DNA of 64,000 nt from DASQFI01 sp035633215 (GCA_035633215.1 DASQFI010000062.1:372001-436000); one strand, 5' to 3'. Positions 41,929 through 50,614 are shown, counted from the stretch's first letter. Notes: generated from the sequence alone by a model not told the origin. Made by a program: numbers and translations.

Positions 41929-43154
41929 GTCCGATACTCCGCGTTGATGCGCACGTATTCGGCGCTGAAGTCGCACGTCCACATCGTGGCGTCGTGCGCG
42001 CCGCCGGTGCCGAGATCGACCGTCACGGTGACCGTCGGCGCGTCGAGCACCCGCGCGGCCTGACCGGCACGTTCATCGTGCGGCGTGCCCGCGACGAACA
42101 GCGGCACGGCGCCAATCGCGACCGACGCGCGCTCGAGCACGAACGCCGCGCCGGATCGCCCCGCGGCCGCGACGAGCCGGCCCCAGTTCGGATCTCCGCC
42201 GTGGATCGCCGTCTTGACGAGCGGCGAGTTGGCGATGGTCCGCGCGGCGAGCCACGCATCCGGCGCCGACTGCGCGCCGGTGACGTGCACCGTGACGAGC
42301 TTGGTCGCGCCTTCGCCCCCGCGCACGATCTCGCGCGCGAGATGGCCGGCCACGGCCCGCAATCCCTCGAGTAACGCCGGGTCATCGTCGCGCGTCACGC
42401 GCACGCCTGACTGCCCCGAGGCCAGCAGGAACACGCAGTCATTGGTCGAGCACTCGCCATCGACCGTGATGGCGTTGAACGACTCGTCGACCACGCGGCG
42501 GAGCGCGCTGGCGAGCACCCCGGGCTCCACCTGCGCGTCGGTCGTGAGAAATGCCAGCATCGTGGCCATGCGCGGCTCGATCATTCCCGAGCCCTTCGCC
42601 ATGCCGCCGACGCGGAAGACGCCGCCGCCGGCCGAGACCTCCGCGGCGCACGACTTCGCGAACGGATCGGTCGTCATGATGGCGCACGCGGCCGCGCTCC
42701 CGCCATCGGTCCCGAGCGCGCTCGCCGCCGCCGTGACGCCGCGCGTCACCTTGGCGGCGTCGAGCTGGACGCCGATCACGCCGGTCGACGCGACGAGCAC
42801 CTGCTCCGGCATGCATCCGACGGCGCTCGCAGTCGCCGCGGCCATCGTGGCGGCCACCTGAAGCCCCGCCTCGCCCGTGCACGCGTTGGCGCAGCCGCTG
42901 TTGACGACAATCGCGCGCGCCTGGCCGCCGGCGCGGGTCAGGTGATCACGCGAGACCGTGATCGGCGCGGCGGTCGCCTTGTTCGTCGTGAAGACCGCCG
43001 CCGCCGAGGCTGGCCCGTCCGCGACGAGAAGCGCCAGATCGAGCGGTGCGGGCGCCGGCGGCGCGGGCGCCCGCTTGATGCCGCAGGCGACGCCCGCCGC
43101 GCGGAAGCCGCGAGGCGACGTGACACCGCCGTCGAGATCGAGCCCGGGAGACAT
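41925..43154 (-). CDS. argJ: Bifunctional glutamate N-acetyltransferase / ornithine acetyltransferase
   Basis: ATG 43154 gives 409 residues. The autoprocessing site is in KGSGMIEPRMATMLAFLTTD (cleavage expected between A197 and T198, where Thr becomes the nucleophile). NSGCANACTGEAG and TVDGECSTNDC are further family landmarks. It transfers acetyl from acetylornithine to glutamate, making the pathway cyclic. It lies 14 bp after the NAGS-like gene and overlaps argF. An in-frame upstream extension into the NAGS gene is rejected. Confidence 0.92.
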   Translation of the reverse strand: MSPGLDLDGGVTSPRGFRAAGVACGIKRAPAPPAPAPLDLALLVADGPASAAAVFTTNKATAAPITVSRDHLTRAGGQARAIVVNSGCANACTGEAGLQVAATMAAATASAVGCMPEQVLVASTGVIGVQLDAAKVTRGVTAAASALGTDGGSAAACAIMTTDPFAKSCAAEVSAGGGVFRVGGMAKGSGMIEPRMATMLAFLTTDAQVEPGVLASALRRVVDESFNAITVDGECSTNDCVFLLASGQSGVRVTRDDDPALLEGLRAVAGHLAREIVRGGEGATKLVTVHVTGAQSAPDAWLAARTIANSPLVKTAIHGGDPNWGRLVAAAGRSGAAFVLERASVAIGAVPLFVAGTPHDERAGQAARVLDAPTVTVTVDLGTGGAHDATMWTCDFSAEYVRINAEYRT

Positions 43155-43168
43155 GAGCCGCGGCCCCG

Positions 43169-43687
43169 TCAGGCGACCGCCGTCCGGTAGACGGTCGGCT
43201 CCGAGACCCCGTAGCGTGGGATCTCGTGCAGCGGCAGGACCATCGCGTACTGACCGCACTTCTGGAAGAGCGGGCACGAGAGGCAGTCGGTCGTGATCTT
43301 CTCCGGCACCATCAGGTGCGGCACGATCGAGAAGTTCTGACGAACGAAGAACCGAGCATCGTGGGTGAACGCGCAGAGCGTCTCGTAGCCCAACGCCTTT
43401 GCGCGCGTCCGCAGCTCGCCGACCATGCGCGCGGCGAGCCCGACGCGGCGGAAGTGCCGCGCGACGACCAGCGACCGAACCTCGGCGACTTCGGCCGACA
43501 ACGGCGCCAGCTCGGCGCACGCCGTGATCTCGCCGTCCACGTCGCAGACGACGAAGCGCCCCGCGTGCCGGCGAAGCTCGTCGAGATCGCGCGGCAGCAG
43601 GTGTCCCTCACGCTGATGCCCACTGATGAGCGCGTGAAGCGCCTCGGCATCGGCGGTGGTCGCGGGTCGAATCGTGAGATCGGTCAA
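43169..43687 (-). CDS. argA: GNAT N-acetylglutamate synthase
   Basis: The 172-residue GNAT acetyltransferase has IRPATTADAEALHALI, the acetyl-CoA motif RSLVVARHFRRVGLAARMVGEL and a C-terminal CLSCPLFQKCGQYAMVL with three cysteines, as in the short ArgA-type synthases found in many bacteria. It tops up N-acetylglutamate beside the ArgJ cycle. Its place between argD and argJ supports the call. The upstream 136-bp gap holds GC-rich hairpins that could affect its translation or transcription. Confidence 0.85.
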   Translation of the reverse strand: MTDLTIRPATTADAEALHALISGHQREGHLLPRDLDELRRHAGRFVVCDVDGEITACAELAPLSAEVAEVRSLVVARHFRRVGLAARMVGELRTRAKALGYETLCAFTHDARFFVRQNFSIVPHLMVPEKITTDCLSCPLFQKCGQYAMVLPLHEIPRYGVSEPTVYRTAVA

Positions 43688-43706
43688 TTCAGTCTCTCCT
43701 TCTGTA

Positions 43707-43800
43707 TCCGAGGGGCTTCGCCCCTCGGACTCCCTGCTCGCTCACTCGCGGGGCCCCTGGATCCCCACTCCGTTCGCGAGGGGCGCGCCAGATGGCGCGC
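43707..43800. repeat. GC-rich hairpins between argD and the NAGS gene
   Basis: TCCGAGGGG-CTTCG-CCCCTCGGA (43707-43729) is a perfect 9-bp stem, and GCGCGCC-AGAT-GGCGCGC (43783-43800) a second 7-bp stem. Text between them (CTCGCGGGGCCCC) resembles the block repeat at 37418. They could form a partial terminator within the operon. Confidence 0.55.
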
Positions 43801-43823
43801 TGAAACCCTGCTCGCGGTCGTCT

Positions 43824-45032
43824 TCACAGCACGGCATCCAGGATGCCGATCGCCTCGTCCACCTCACGCTCCGTGACGATGTACGGCGGCAACAGCCGCA
43901 CCACGTTCGTCGCGGTCCGGTTGACGAGCAAGCCTTTGTCGAGCGCCGCGGCGACCACATCGGTCGCGTCGCGGTTGAGCTCGATGCCCGCGAGCAGCCC
44001 GGCGCCGCGCACGTCGACGATCGCGCCGGCGTGCCGCGCGGCCAGCCCGCGCAGCGCCGAGAACAGATATCCCGACACGCGCGAAATCGAATCTTGCAAG
44101 CCGCCCTCGAGCGCATCGAGAAACACGAGCGCCGCGCGGCACGCGAGCAGATTCCCGCCGTACGTCGTGCCGTGGTCTCCGGGCGCCGCCGCCGCAGCGA
44201 CCTCGCGGCTGAGCAGTGCCGCGCCGATCGGCACGCCCGCGCCGAGCGCCTTGCCGAGCGCGATCAGATCCGGCTCGAGGCCGAGCGTCCGGCTGTGAAT
44301 GAACGTGCCGGTCCGTCCCGACCCCGTCTGCACCTCATCGGCGATGAGCAGCGTCTTCGTGCGTCGGCACGCCGCGGCAATCGCGGCGGCGACGTCGGGG
44401 GCAATCGGCCGCACGCCGCCTTCGCCCTGAATCGGTTCGACGATGACCGCCGCGGTCTCGCTGGTGATCGACGCGTTTATCACGTCGATCGCGCCAGCCG
44501 CCGTCGGCCCGTCCACGTCCGCGAACGTCACGCCCGGCACGAGCGGCTCGAACGGCGTCCGGTAGTGGCTGTCCCACGTCACCGACAACGAGCCCAACGT
44601 CCGGCCGTGGAACGAGTGCGTGAACGCCACGAACTTCGTCCGCGACGACTCGCCCTTGCTGTGCCAGTACTTGCGCGCGAACTTCAGGCACGCTTCGACC
44701 GCCTCGGTGCCGCTGTTGCAGAAAAACGCGGCGTCGAGACCTGTGAGCGACGACAGACGCCCCGCCAGCTCGCCCTGCAAGGGATGGAAGTACAGGTTCG
44801 AGGTGTGCAGGAGCGTCTCGGCCTGCGTCCCGAGCGCTTTGGCCAGTCCGGCATGCGCGTGGCCGAGCGAGGCGACGCCGATCCCGGACAGGAAATCCAG
44901 GTACTCGCGGCCCTTGTCGTCGAACAGACGCATGCCGCTGCCGCGCTCGAACACCACCGGCTGCCGGCGGTAGATCTGCAGTACGTGCTCGAGCTCCAGC
45001 GCCTGTACGTCCGTCATCGGAGTCGTCGTCAT
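43824..45032 (-). CDS. argD: Acetylornithine aminotransferase
   Basis: The 402-residue class III aminotransferase has FLSGIGVASLGHAH, FFCNSGTEAVEACLKFARKY, the cofactor-binding LLIADEVQTGSGRTG and the Schiff-base lysine in PDLIALGKALGAGVPIGA. It converts N-acetylglutamate semialdehyde to acetylornithine with glutamate as donor. ATG 45032 overlaps the argB stop (ATGA) even though argB's final 32 codons are repeat-derived. Confidence 0.92.
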   Translation of the reverse strand: MTTTPMTDVQALELEHVLQIYRRQPVVFERGSGMRLFDDKGREYLDFLSGIGVASLGHAHAGLAKALGTQAETLLHTSNLYFHPLQGELAGRLSSLTGLDAAFFCNSGTEAVEACLKFARKYWHSKGESSRTKFVAFTHSFHGRTLGSLSVTWDSHYRTPFEPLVPGVTFADVDGPTAAGAIDVINASITSETAAVIVEPIQGEGGVRPIAPDVAAAIAAACRRTKTLLIADEVQTGSGRTGTFIHSRTLGLEPDLIALGKALGAGVPIGAALLSREVAAAAAPGDHGTTYGGNLLACRAALVFLDALEGGLQDSISRVSGYLFSALRGLAARHAGAIVDVRGAGLLAGIELNRDATDVVAAALDKGLLVNRTATNVVRLLPPYIVTEREVDEAIGILDAVL

Positions 45033-45937
45033 CGTCCGTCTCTTCTATCAATGCTCGCGGGGACCCCACCCCCGCTCGCGCGCGCTCCGGCGCTCGAAGA
45101 CTCGCTATCCTCGCGCGGGCCGCAGGCGCTGCTGACCAGGGCCGGTACTGCTTCCGACAGGACAACCGTCGTACCCGGCACTGATCGCCCCTCGAACAGC
45201 GCCCGGCCGTCCACGATCCGCACGCGCGGCACGCCCTGGAGCAGTGCCGCGCGGCACGCTTCGAGCTTCGCGATCATCCCGGCCGTGGCCGTTCCGCTCG
45301 CGATCATCCGGTCGATGCCCTCGGCGTCGAGGTTCGCGATCGGCTGACCGTCGGCGTCGAGCACGCCCGCGGTCCCGCCGGCGATGACGAGTTCCGGACT
45401 CCGCAGCGCCGCTGCGATCCGGCCCGCCATGACGTCGGCGTTGACGTTCAACACCACGCCGTCCTCGACGCCCAGGCTCGCCACCACGGGGACGTACCCA
45501 CGAGCGGTCAGCAGCTCGAGGAGCGCCGGATCGGCGTCGACTGGATCGCCGACGAACCCGAGATCCACGACCGCGCCCGTCGACGCGCGATATTCGCTCG
45601 CGCGGGCCGCGGGCGCGAAGCCGGCGTCCACGCCGGTCAGCCCGACCGCCGGCACGCCGAGGCCGACGAGCGAGGCGACGAGCGCGGTGTTGGCCGACCC
45701 GGCAAGGACGGAGACGACGACATCGCGCGTCGGCTCGTCGGTGACGCGCAGCCCGTCGATCTTCCGTGGCGCGATCGCGTATTGCGCGAGTGCCGCGTCG
45801 ATCGCGCGTCCTCCGCCGTGGACGAGCACGAGCGGCTGCTCTGACGCGAGGGCCGCGACAGTTGCCGCAACGCTCGCCCGTTGCGCCTCGGTCTCGAGCA
45901 ACTCGCCGCCGATCTTGAGCACCAGGGGCGTCGTCAC
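45029..45937 (-). CDS. argB: Acetylglutamate kinase with repeat-derived C-terminal tail
   Basis: GTG 45937 overlaps the argC stop (GTGA). The protein has 302 residues: VLKIGGELLE (phosphate-binding Lys/Gly loop), LVLVHGGGRAID, a central GDPVDADPALL segment, NVNADVMAGRIAAAL and GTATAGMIAKLEAC. The normal end is near VVLSEAVPALVSS. About 32 more residues (ACGPREDSESSS...RRDGR) follow, encoded by the GCTCGCGGGG block repeat, and end exactly at the ATGA overlap with argD. The tail is Ser/Arg/Gly-rich and probably disordered. The kinase phosphorylates N-acetylglutamate; feedback sensitivity to arginine cannot be judged. Confidence 0.9.
   Translation of the reverse strand: MTTPLVLKIGGELLETEAQRASVAATVAALASEQPLVLVHGGGRAIDAALAQYAIAPRKIDGLRVTDEPTRDVVVSVLAGSANTALVASLVGLGVPAVGLTGVDAGFAPAARASEYRASTGAVVDLGFVGDPVDADPALLELLTARGYVPVVASLGVEDGVVLNVNADVMAGRIAAALRSPELVIAGGTAGVLDADGQPIANLDAEGIDRMIASGTATAGMIAKLEACRAALLQGVPRVRIVDGRALFEGRSVPGTTVVLSEAVPALVSSACGPREDSESSSAGARASGGGVPASIDRRDGR
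45053..45096. repeat. GCTCGCGGGG block repeat, copy 3 (inside argB)
   Basis: This matches the first 44 bp of the blocks at 37418 and 40865 with a few substitutions (GGGGACCCCACCCCCGCTCG). It is translated as part of the argB C-terminal tail without a frame break. Confidence 0.7.
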
Positions 45938-46941
45938 AGCAGGGCCGTCCGTTCGTCGAAGCCGCAGGCGACGTTGAAGTTCTGGAGCGCCTGGCCCGCC
46001 GCGCCCTTCACGAGGTTGTCGAGGCACGCGACGATCACGAGGCGCCCGGATCCCGGCTCCAGCCGCCAGCCGAGATCGCAAAAGTTCGTCCACGCGACGT
46101 GCTTGATTTCCGGCAGTGCGTCGCCCGTGACCCGCACGAACGGCTCGTCCTTGTATGCCTGCGCGAAGACGTCGGCGATCTGCTCGGCCGTGACACCGGG
46201 CCGCACCTTCACGTAAATCGTCTCGAGGATGCCCCGGTCGAGCGGCACGAGGTGCGGCACGAACGTCACCGACGCGCCGAGCTCCTGTTCCATCTCGGCG
46301 ACGTGCCGATGCCCGAACACGCCGTACGCCGCGACCGAGCCGTGGTTCTCCGAAAAATGCGTCCGGTCGCTGGGCGCGCGGCCCGCGCCCGAGATGCCCG
46401 ACTTGGCGTCGATCACGACACCGGCGCCGGTATCCAGCAGCCCCGCGTGCCTGAGCGGCAGCAGCGCCAGAAGCGCGGCGGTCGGATAGCAGCCGGGATT
46501 GGCCACGAGCGACGCGTCGCGCACATCCGACTTGTAGTGCTCGGTCAATCCGTAGGCGGCGCCTTCCGGCAGCGATTTCGTCGCCGGATACCACCGCGAT
46601 CGCGCCGCGTCATCGCGAATGCGAAACGCGCCCGACAGATCGATCACGCGCACGCCCGCGTTCAAGAGCGGCGGGGCCAGATCGGCGGCCGCGTTCTCCG
46701 GGACCGCCAGGAACACGATGTCCACGCTGCGCGCGAGGCGGTCGCGATCGAGCGGCTCGACCGCGCCGTTCCACACGCGCGCAAGTCGCGGCAAGGGCCG
46801 CGCCGCGGAGTCCGCGCTCGACGACATCGCGGCCTCGAGATGGACCTGCGGATGCCGCGCGAGGAGCCCGATGAGCTCCTGGCCGGCATACCCGGTGGCG
46901 CCTGCCACCCCGACACGAATCTGCGACGGATAAGTATTCAT
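45934..46941 (-). CDS. argC: N-acetyl-gamma-glutamyl-phosphate reductase
   Basis: ATG 46941 gives 335 residues: VGVAGATGYAGQELIGLLARHP (NADP loop), FLAVPENAA, VIDLSGAFR, the catalytic cysteine in LVANPGCYPTAALLAL, and AKSGISGAGRAPSDRTHFSE. It reduces acetylglutamyl phosphate to the semialdehyde. It is the first gene of the minus-strand operon, with a TTGACC/TATATA promoter so close that the leader is only a few bases. A slightly longer in-frame start (MYIYVLR) would overlap the -10 and is rejected. Confidence 0.92.
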   Translation of the reverse strand: MNTYPSQIRVGVAGATGYAGQELIGLLARHPQVHLEAAMSSSADSAARPLPRLARVWNGAVEPLDRDRLARSVDIVFLAVPENAAADLAPPLLNAGVRVIDLSGAFRIRDDAARSRWYPATKSLPEGAAYGLTEHYKSDVRDASLVANPGCYPTAALLALLPLRHAGLLDTGAGVVIDAKSGISGAGRAPSDRTHFSENHGSVAAYGVFGHRHVAEMEQELGASVTFVPHLVPLDRGILETIYVKVRPGVTAEQIADVFAQAYKDEPFVRVTGDALPEIKHVAWTNFCDLGWRLEPGSGRLVIVACLDNLVKGAAGQALQNFNVACGFDERTALL

Positions 46942-47058
46942 TCGAAGTACATATATATACAACGAGTTGTATGCTAGGTCAACGATTTCTACTGGTTTCT
47001 TGCATTTCAGGTATGCATTCCATGTATAATGGCTTGGCGGCGTGAATAAGTATGAAGT
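46931..47058. promoter_or_regulatory. Candidate ArgR operators and argR promoter
   Basis: For argR, TTGCAT (47000-47005) and TATAAT (47025-47030) are separated by 19 bp. ARG-box-like text is present at both starts: ATGAATACTTAT covering the argC start (minus, 46941-46930) and GTGAATAAGTATGAA at 47042-47056 covering the argR start; TATGCATTCCATGTATA overlaps the argR -10. ArgR hexamers bind pairs of such 18-bp imperfect palindromes, so arginine would repress both directions. Confidence 0.45.
46954..46982 (-). promoter_or_regulatory. argC promoter
   Basis: On the minus strand TTGACC (46982-46977), a 17-bp spacer and TATATA (46959-46954) match sigma-70 consensus well. Transcription would start near 46947, about six bases before the argC ATG, so translation is nearly leaderless. 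Confidence 0.6.
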
Positions 47059-47504
47059 CCTGGAGGCAGTCCCAGATTCTTGATGTCATCGACCATGAGC
47101 CCGTCGCCTCGCAGGAAGCGCTCCGGAAAATGCTGGAAACACGCGGGATTGAAGCCACTCAGGCCACGATCTCCCGTGATTTGAAGGAGTTGGGCCTGGT
47201 CAAGCGCGCCGGCGACGGCGCCTACGTGAGACCGGGCGCGGAGCGGAGCAGCCCGGCCGTGAGCGAGCAGCTCCGGCGAGCCATCACGACGCTGCTTCGC
47301 GCCATCGAGCGGGTCGATCCGCTCATTGTCGTCCGCACCGATCGCGGCCAGGCGCAGGGGCTGGCCGAGTGGATCGACCGTGCGCAGCTCCCGGAGGTCG
47401 CCGGCACGATCGGGGGTGACGACACGATTTTGCTCGTCTGCCGCGGTTCGGGCGCGGCTGAAACGCTCGAAAAGAAGTTCAACTCGATGCTGAAAGGACA
47501 CTGA
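47052..47504 (+). CDS. argR: Arginine repressor
   Basis: The 150-residue protein has the ArgR winged helix (RQSQILDVIDHEPVASQEALRKMLETRGIEATQATISRDLKELGLVK) and C-terminal arginine-binding/trimerisation domain (VDPLIVVRTDRGQAQGLAEWID, GTIGGDDTILLVCRG). It senses arginine and binds ARG boxes. It is divergent from argC and 5 bp upstream of argG, so it would control both arms of the pathway and itself. The Asp pair in GGDDT, needed for arginine contact and hexamer assembly, is present. Confidence 0.93.
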   Translation: MKSWRQSQILDVIDHEPVASQEALRKMLETRGIEATQATISRDLKELGLVKRAGDGAYVRPGAERSSPAVSEQLRRAITTLLRAIERVDPLIVVRTDRGQAQGLAEWIDRAQLPEVAGTIGGDDTILLVCRGSGAAETLEKKFNSMLKGH

Positions 47505-47509
47505 CTTCG

Positions 47510-48739
47510 ATGGAACGTATCGTTCTGGCTTACTCCGGCGGTCTTGACACGTCGGTCGCGATTCCCTGGCTCGCCGAGAAGTACGGCGCTGAAATCGTCG
47601 CGGTGACGATGGATCTCGGACAGGGCAAGGAACTGGATGACGTGCGCGAGCGCGCGCTGGCGATCGGCGCGGTCCGCGCGCATGTGGTCGACCTGCGCGA
47701 GGAATTCGCGCGCGACTTCATCCTGCCCGCGCTCCAGGCCGGCGCGATCTACGAGGGCCGCTATCCGCTGGCGACCGCGCTCGGCCGTCCGCTCATCTCG
47801 AAGCATCTCGTCGAGATCGCGCGGATCGAGGGTGCCACCGCCATCGCGCACGGGTGCACCGGCAAGGGCAACGACCAGGTGCGGATGGACGTGTCGGCGC
47901 GCGCGCTCGAGCCGTCGATCAAGGTCATCGCGCCCGCGCGCATCTGGGGCCTGACGCGGCCGGCGGAGATCGAGTACGCCCGGCAGCGCGGCATCCCGGT
48001 GCCTGCGACCGTGGACAGCCCCTATTCGACCGACTCGAATCTCTGGGGCCGGTCGATCGAATGTGGGTGCCTCGAGGATCCGTGGCAGGAGCCGCCCGAG
48101 GAGATCTACACGCTCACGAAATCGCCCGCCGACGCGCCGGACACGCCCGCGTACGTCGAGATCGAGTTCGAGAGCGGCGTGCCGGTCAAGATCAACGGCG
48201 TTGCCATGTCGCTCGTCGAGCTGATTCAGAGTCTCGAGACGATCGCCGGCGATCACGGCGTCGGCCGGGTGGACATGGTCGAAAACCGGCTCGTCGGCAT
48301 CAAGTCGCGCGAGATTTACGAGGCGCCGGCGGCCGTCGCGCTGCACGCCGCGCATCGCGAGCTCCAGAAGTTCGTGACGGCGCGCGATCTCGAGCGTCTG
48401 ACCGCCGAGCTCGGCGTGAAATACGCCGACCTCGTCTACAACGGCCTCTGGTACACGCCGACGCGGGAGGCGATCGACGCGCTCGTGGCCAACGTCCAGG
48501 AGAAGGTCTCCGGCGTCATCCGCCTCAAGTTCTTCAAAGGCGACTGCCGCGTCGTCGGCCGGAAGTCTCCGCATGCGCTGTACGACTACGGAATGGCGAC
48601 GTACGACGAGGGCGACAAGTTCGATCACACCGCCGGCGAGGGCTTCGTGAAGATCTGGGGTCTGCCGCTCGAGATCGCCGCGCGCAAGGCCAAGGCCGCG
48701 ATGAAGGAAAAGGAGCCGGCGGGGGCGGGGAAGAAGTGA
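47510..48739 (+). CDS. argG: Argininosuccinate synthase
   Basis: The 409-residue enzyme shows the PP-loop ATP site LAYSGGLDTSVAIPWL, AHGCTGKGNDQVR and the citrulline/aspartate-binding STDSNLWGRSIECG. It joins citrulline and aspartate with ATP. It is 5 bp after argR, likely in one transcript argR-argG-argH. The usual end is near GFVKIWGLPLEIAAR; the Lys/Glu-rich tail (KAKAAMKEKEPAGAGKK) varies in the family. Its TGA is followed at once by a heptad array. Confidence 0.94.
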   Translation: MERIVLAYSGGLDTSVAIPWLAEKYGAEIVAVTMDLGQGKELDDVRERALAIGAVRAHVVDLREEFARDFILPALQAGAIYEGRYPLATALGRPLISKHLVEIARIEGATAIAHGCTGKGNDQVRMDVSARALEPSIKVIAPARIWGLTRPAEIEYARQRGIPVPATVDSPYSTDSNLWGRSIECGCLEDPWQEPPEEIYTLTKSPADAPDTPAYVEIEFESGVPVKINGVAMSLVELIQSLETIAGDHGVGRVDMVENRLVGIKSREIYEAPAAVALHAAHRELQKFVTARDLERLTAELGVKYADLVYNGLWYTPTREAIDALVANVQEKVSGVIRLKFFKGDCRVVGRKSPHALYDYGMATYDEGDKFDHTAGEGFVKIWGLPLEIAARKAKAAMKEKEPAGAGKK

Positions 48740-48810
48740 ATTGGTAATCGGGCGATGGGCAATTGCCCATGCGCTTTTTCAATTACCAATTACCAATTGC
48801 GCAATTACCA
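48740..48810. repeat. Heptad word hairpin filling the argG-argH gap
   Basis: After the argG stop: GGTAATC, GGGCGAT, GGGCAAT (48743-48763). Then a GGGCAATTGCCC palindrome and, before argH, AATTACC, AATTACC, AATTGCG and AATTACC (48781-48809). The outer words are reverse complements (GGTAATT/AATTACC). The array runs up to the argH ATG and leaves no Shine-Dalgarno. Confidence 0.8.
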
Positions 48811-50193
48811 ATGTCTTTATGGTCTGGCCGGTTCGCCGGCGATCCGGACAAGAGCGTCTTCGACTTCGGCAAGTCGCTCGCCGTCGACAAACGGCTGTTC
48901 GACGATGACGTCGCCGGCAGTCAGGCGTGGGCGGAGGCACTCGGCCGGGCGGGCGTGTTATCGCCGGCCGACGTCACCGCCATCGTGTCCGGGCTGGACG
49001 CCGTACGCGCCGACGTGACTGGCCGGCCCGAACTCATCAATACCGCCGACGACGAAGACGTCCATTCATACGTCGAGCGCGAGCTCGTCCAGCGCATCGG
49101 CGATGCGGGCCGGCGTCTCCACACCGGCCGTTCACGAAACGAACAAGTCTCGCTCGACATCCGGCTGTACCTGAGACGCCGGATTCCCGAGCTGCAGCGC
49201 GGGCTCGTCGACGTCGTCGCGGCCGCGGTCGCGCAAGCGGAGAACTCAAGACAATCGGTGATGCCGTCGTACACGCACTTGCGCCGGGCGCAGCCGGTGC
49301 TGGTGGCGCACATGTGGCTGGCGCACGCCGCCGCGATTCGCCGGGACGTCGCGCGATTCGAGCGCGTGCGCGACGAATGCGACGCGATGCCGCTCGGGTC
49401 GGGCGCGATCGCCGGGACGAGCTACGACGTGGACACGGCGTGGCTCGCGCAGCGGCTCGGATTCAGCCGCGTTTCGGCCAACAGCATGGACGTCTCGGGC
49501 GATCGCGATTTCGCCGCGTCGTTTCTGTACGCCTGTGCGCTCGCGATGGTGCACCTGTCGCGACTGGCCGAGGACGTCATCCTCTTCACGTCCGAGGAGT
49601 TCGGATTCTTCGAGCTGGCCGACGAAATTGCGACCGGATCGAGCCTGATGCCGCAGAAGAAGAACCCGGATCCGATGGAGCTCGTGCGCGGCAAGGCCGG
49701 CCGCGCGATCGGGACGCTGACGGGGTGGCTGGCGACGATGAAAGGCACGCCGCTCGGATACAACAAGGACTACCAGGAAGACAAAGCCGCGATCTTCGAC
49801 GCGGAGGACACGCTGATCGGATCGGCCATGTCGGCCGCCGTCGTGGTGCGCACACTGACGCCGCGGACCGATCGCATGCGCACGGCGGCGTCCGGGTTGC
49901 TGCTGGCGACCGACGTCGCCGACTATCTCGTCTCCAAGGGCGTGCCGTTTCGAACCGCGCACGAAATCACCGGGCGCATCGTCCGCGATCTCTATGAAGC
50001 GCGGAAGGACTTTGCCGCGCTGACCCCGGCCGATTGGCGCAAGTATCACGCGGCGTTCGAGGACGACGTGCAGTCCGTCATCACGCCCGAGGCGGCGATC
50101 GCGGGGAAGCGCACGCCGCAATCGACGCGTCCCGAGGCTGTCGCGCGGGCGCTCGCGGAAGTGAAGCAGTGGCTGTCAAAACCCACGGCCTGA
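48811..50193 (+). CDS. argH: Argininosuccinate lyase
   Basis: ATG 48811 starts MSLWSGRFAGDPDKSVFDFG, the typical ArgH N-terminus; length 460. Key segments are DEDVHSYVERELVQRIG, TGRSRNEQVSLDIRLYLR, the histidine in MPSYTHLRRAQPVL, and the fumarase/ArgH signature GSSLMPQKKNPDPMEL with the catalytic loop. It releases arginine and fumarate. An upstream in-frame ATG within the repeat array (48763) is rejected. The next gene overlaps its last 25 bp. Confidence 0.93.
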   Translation: MSLWSGRFAGDPDKSVFDFGKSLAVDKRLFDDDVAGSQAWAEALGRAGVLSPADVTAIVSGLDAVRADVTGRPELINTADDEDVHSYVERELVQRIGDAGRRLHTGRSRNEQVSLDIRLYLRRRIPELQRGLVDVVAAAVAQAENSRQSVMPSYTHLRRAQPVLVAHMWLAHAAAIRRDVARFERVRDECDAMPLGSGAIAGTSYDVDTAWLAQRLGFSRVSANSMDVSGDRDFAASFLYACALAMVHLSRLAEDVILFTSEEFGFFELADEIATGSSLMPQKKNPDPMELVRGKAGRAIGTLTGWLATMKGTPLGYNKDYQEDKAAIFDAEDTLIGSAMSAAVVVRTLTPRTDRMRTAASGLLLATDVADYLVSKGVPFRTAHEITGRIVRDLYEARKDFAALTPADWRKYHAAFEDDVQSVITPEAAIAGKRTPQSTRPEAVARALAEVKQWLSKPTA

Positions 50194-50570
50194 CCCATAT
50201 CGCGCTCGCGGTGAGCGACCCGGAACGGTCGCTGCGTTTCTACCAGGCTCTCCTCGGCGTCGTCGCCGTGTATCGCGAGGCGGATTTCATTCAGGCTCAG
50301 ACGCCGGGCACCCGCGACGTGCTCGTTTTCGAGCGCGACCGTCGTCACGCCGGAAAGATCGGCGGCATCCGGCATTTCGGCTTCCGCCTCCAGCGCGCGG
50401 CCGATATCGCCGCGACCCGCCGGGCGGTCAAGGCCGCTGGCGGTCGTATTCGCGAGACCGGCGAGTTCGTCCCTGGCGAGCCCTACCTGTTCGCCGAAGA
50501 TCCTGACGGTTACGTTCTCGAGATCTGGTTCGAACTGCCGACGCCGGTCGATCCCAAGCCTCGCCGCTGA
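50169..50570 (+). CDS. VOC (glyoxalase/bleomycin-resistance fold) protein
   Basis: GTG 50169 with GGAAG upstream overlaps the argH end by 25 bp, so it is translationally linked to the arg transcript. The 133-residue product has two paired beta-alpha-beta modules: GLTHIALAVSDPERSLRFYQALLG with His near residue 10, and GIRHFGFRLQ...GYVLEIWFE with the metal Glu near the end. This gives a possible His/His/Glu site as in glyoxalase I, dioxygenases or epimerases. Nothing in the arginine context indicates its substrate. Confidence 0.75.
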   Translation: MAVKTHGLTHIALAVSDPERSLRFYQALLGVVAVYREADFIQAQTPGTRDVLVFERDRRHAGKIGGIRHFGFRLQRAADIAATRRAVKAAGGRIRETGEFVPGEPYLFAEDPDGYVLEIWFELPTPVDPKPRR

Positions 50571-50614
50571 CTCGCGCAGCTATACTGCCCGGAGGTCCTC
50601 TCCAGGAGTCCCCC

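Noticed and set aside
43169..43520. ArgJ starting at 43520
   Set aside because: The extension overlaps the acetyltransferase gene in another frame; ATG 43154 matches the ArgJ N-terminus.
45938..46594. ArgB extended upstream to 46594
   Set aside because: The extra part lies inside argC in the wrong frame; GTG 45937 starts the KIGG motif and overlaps the argC stop.
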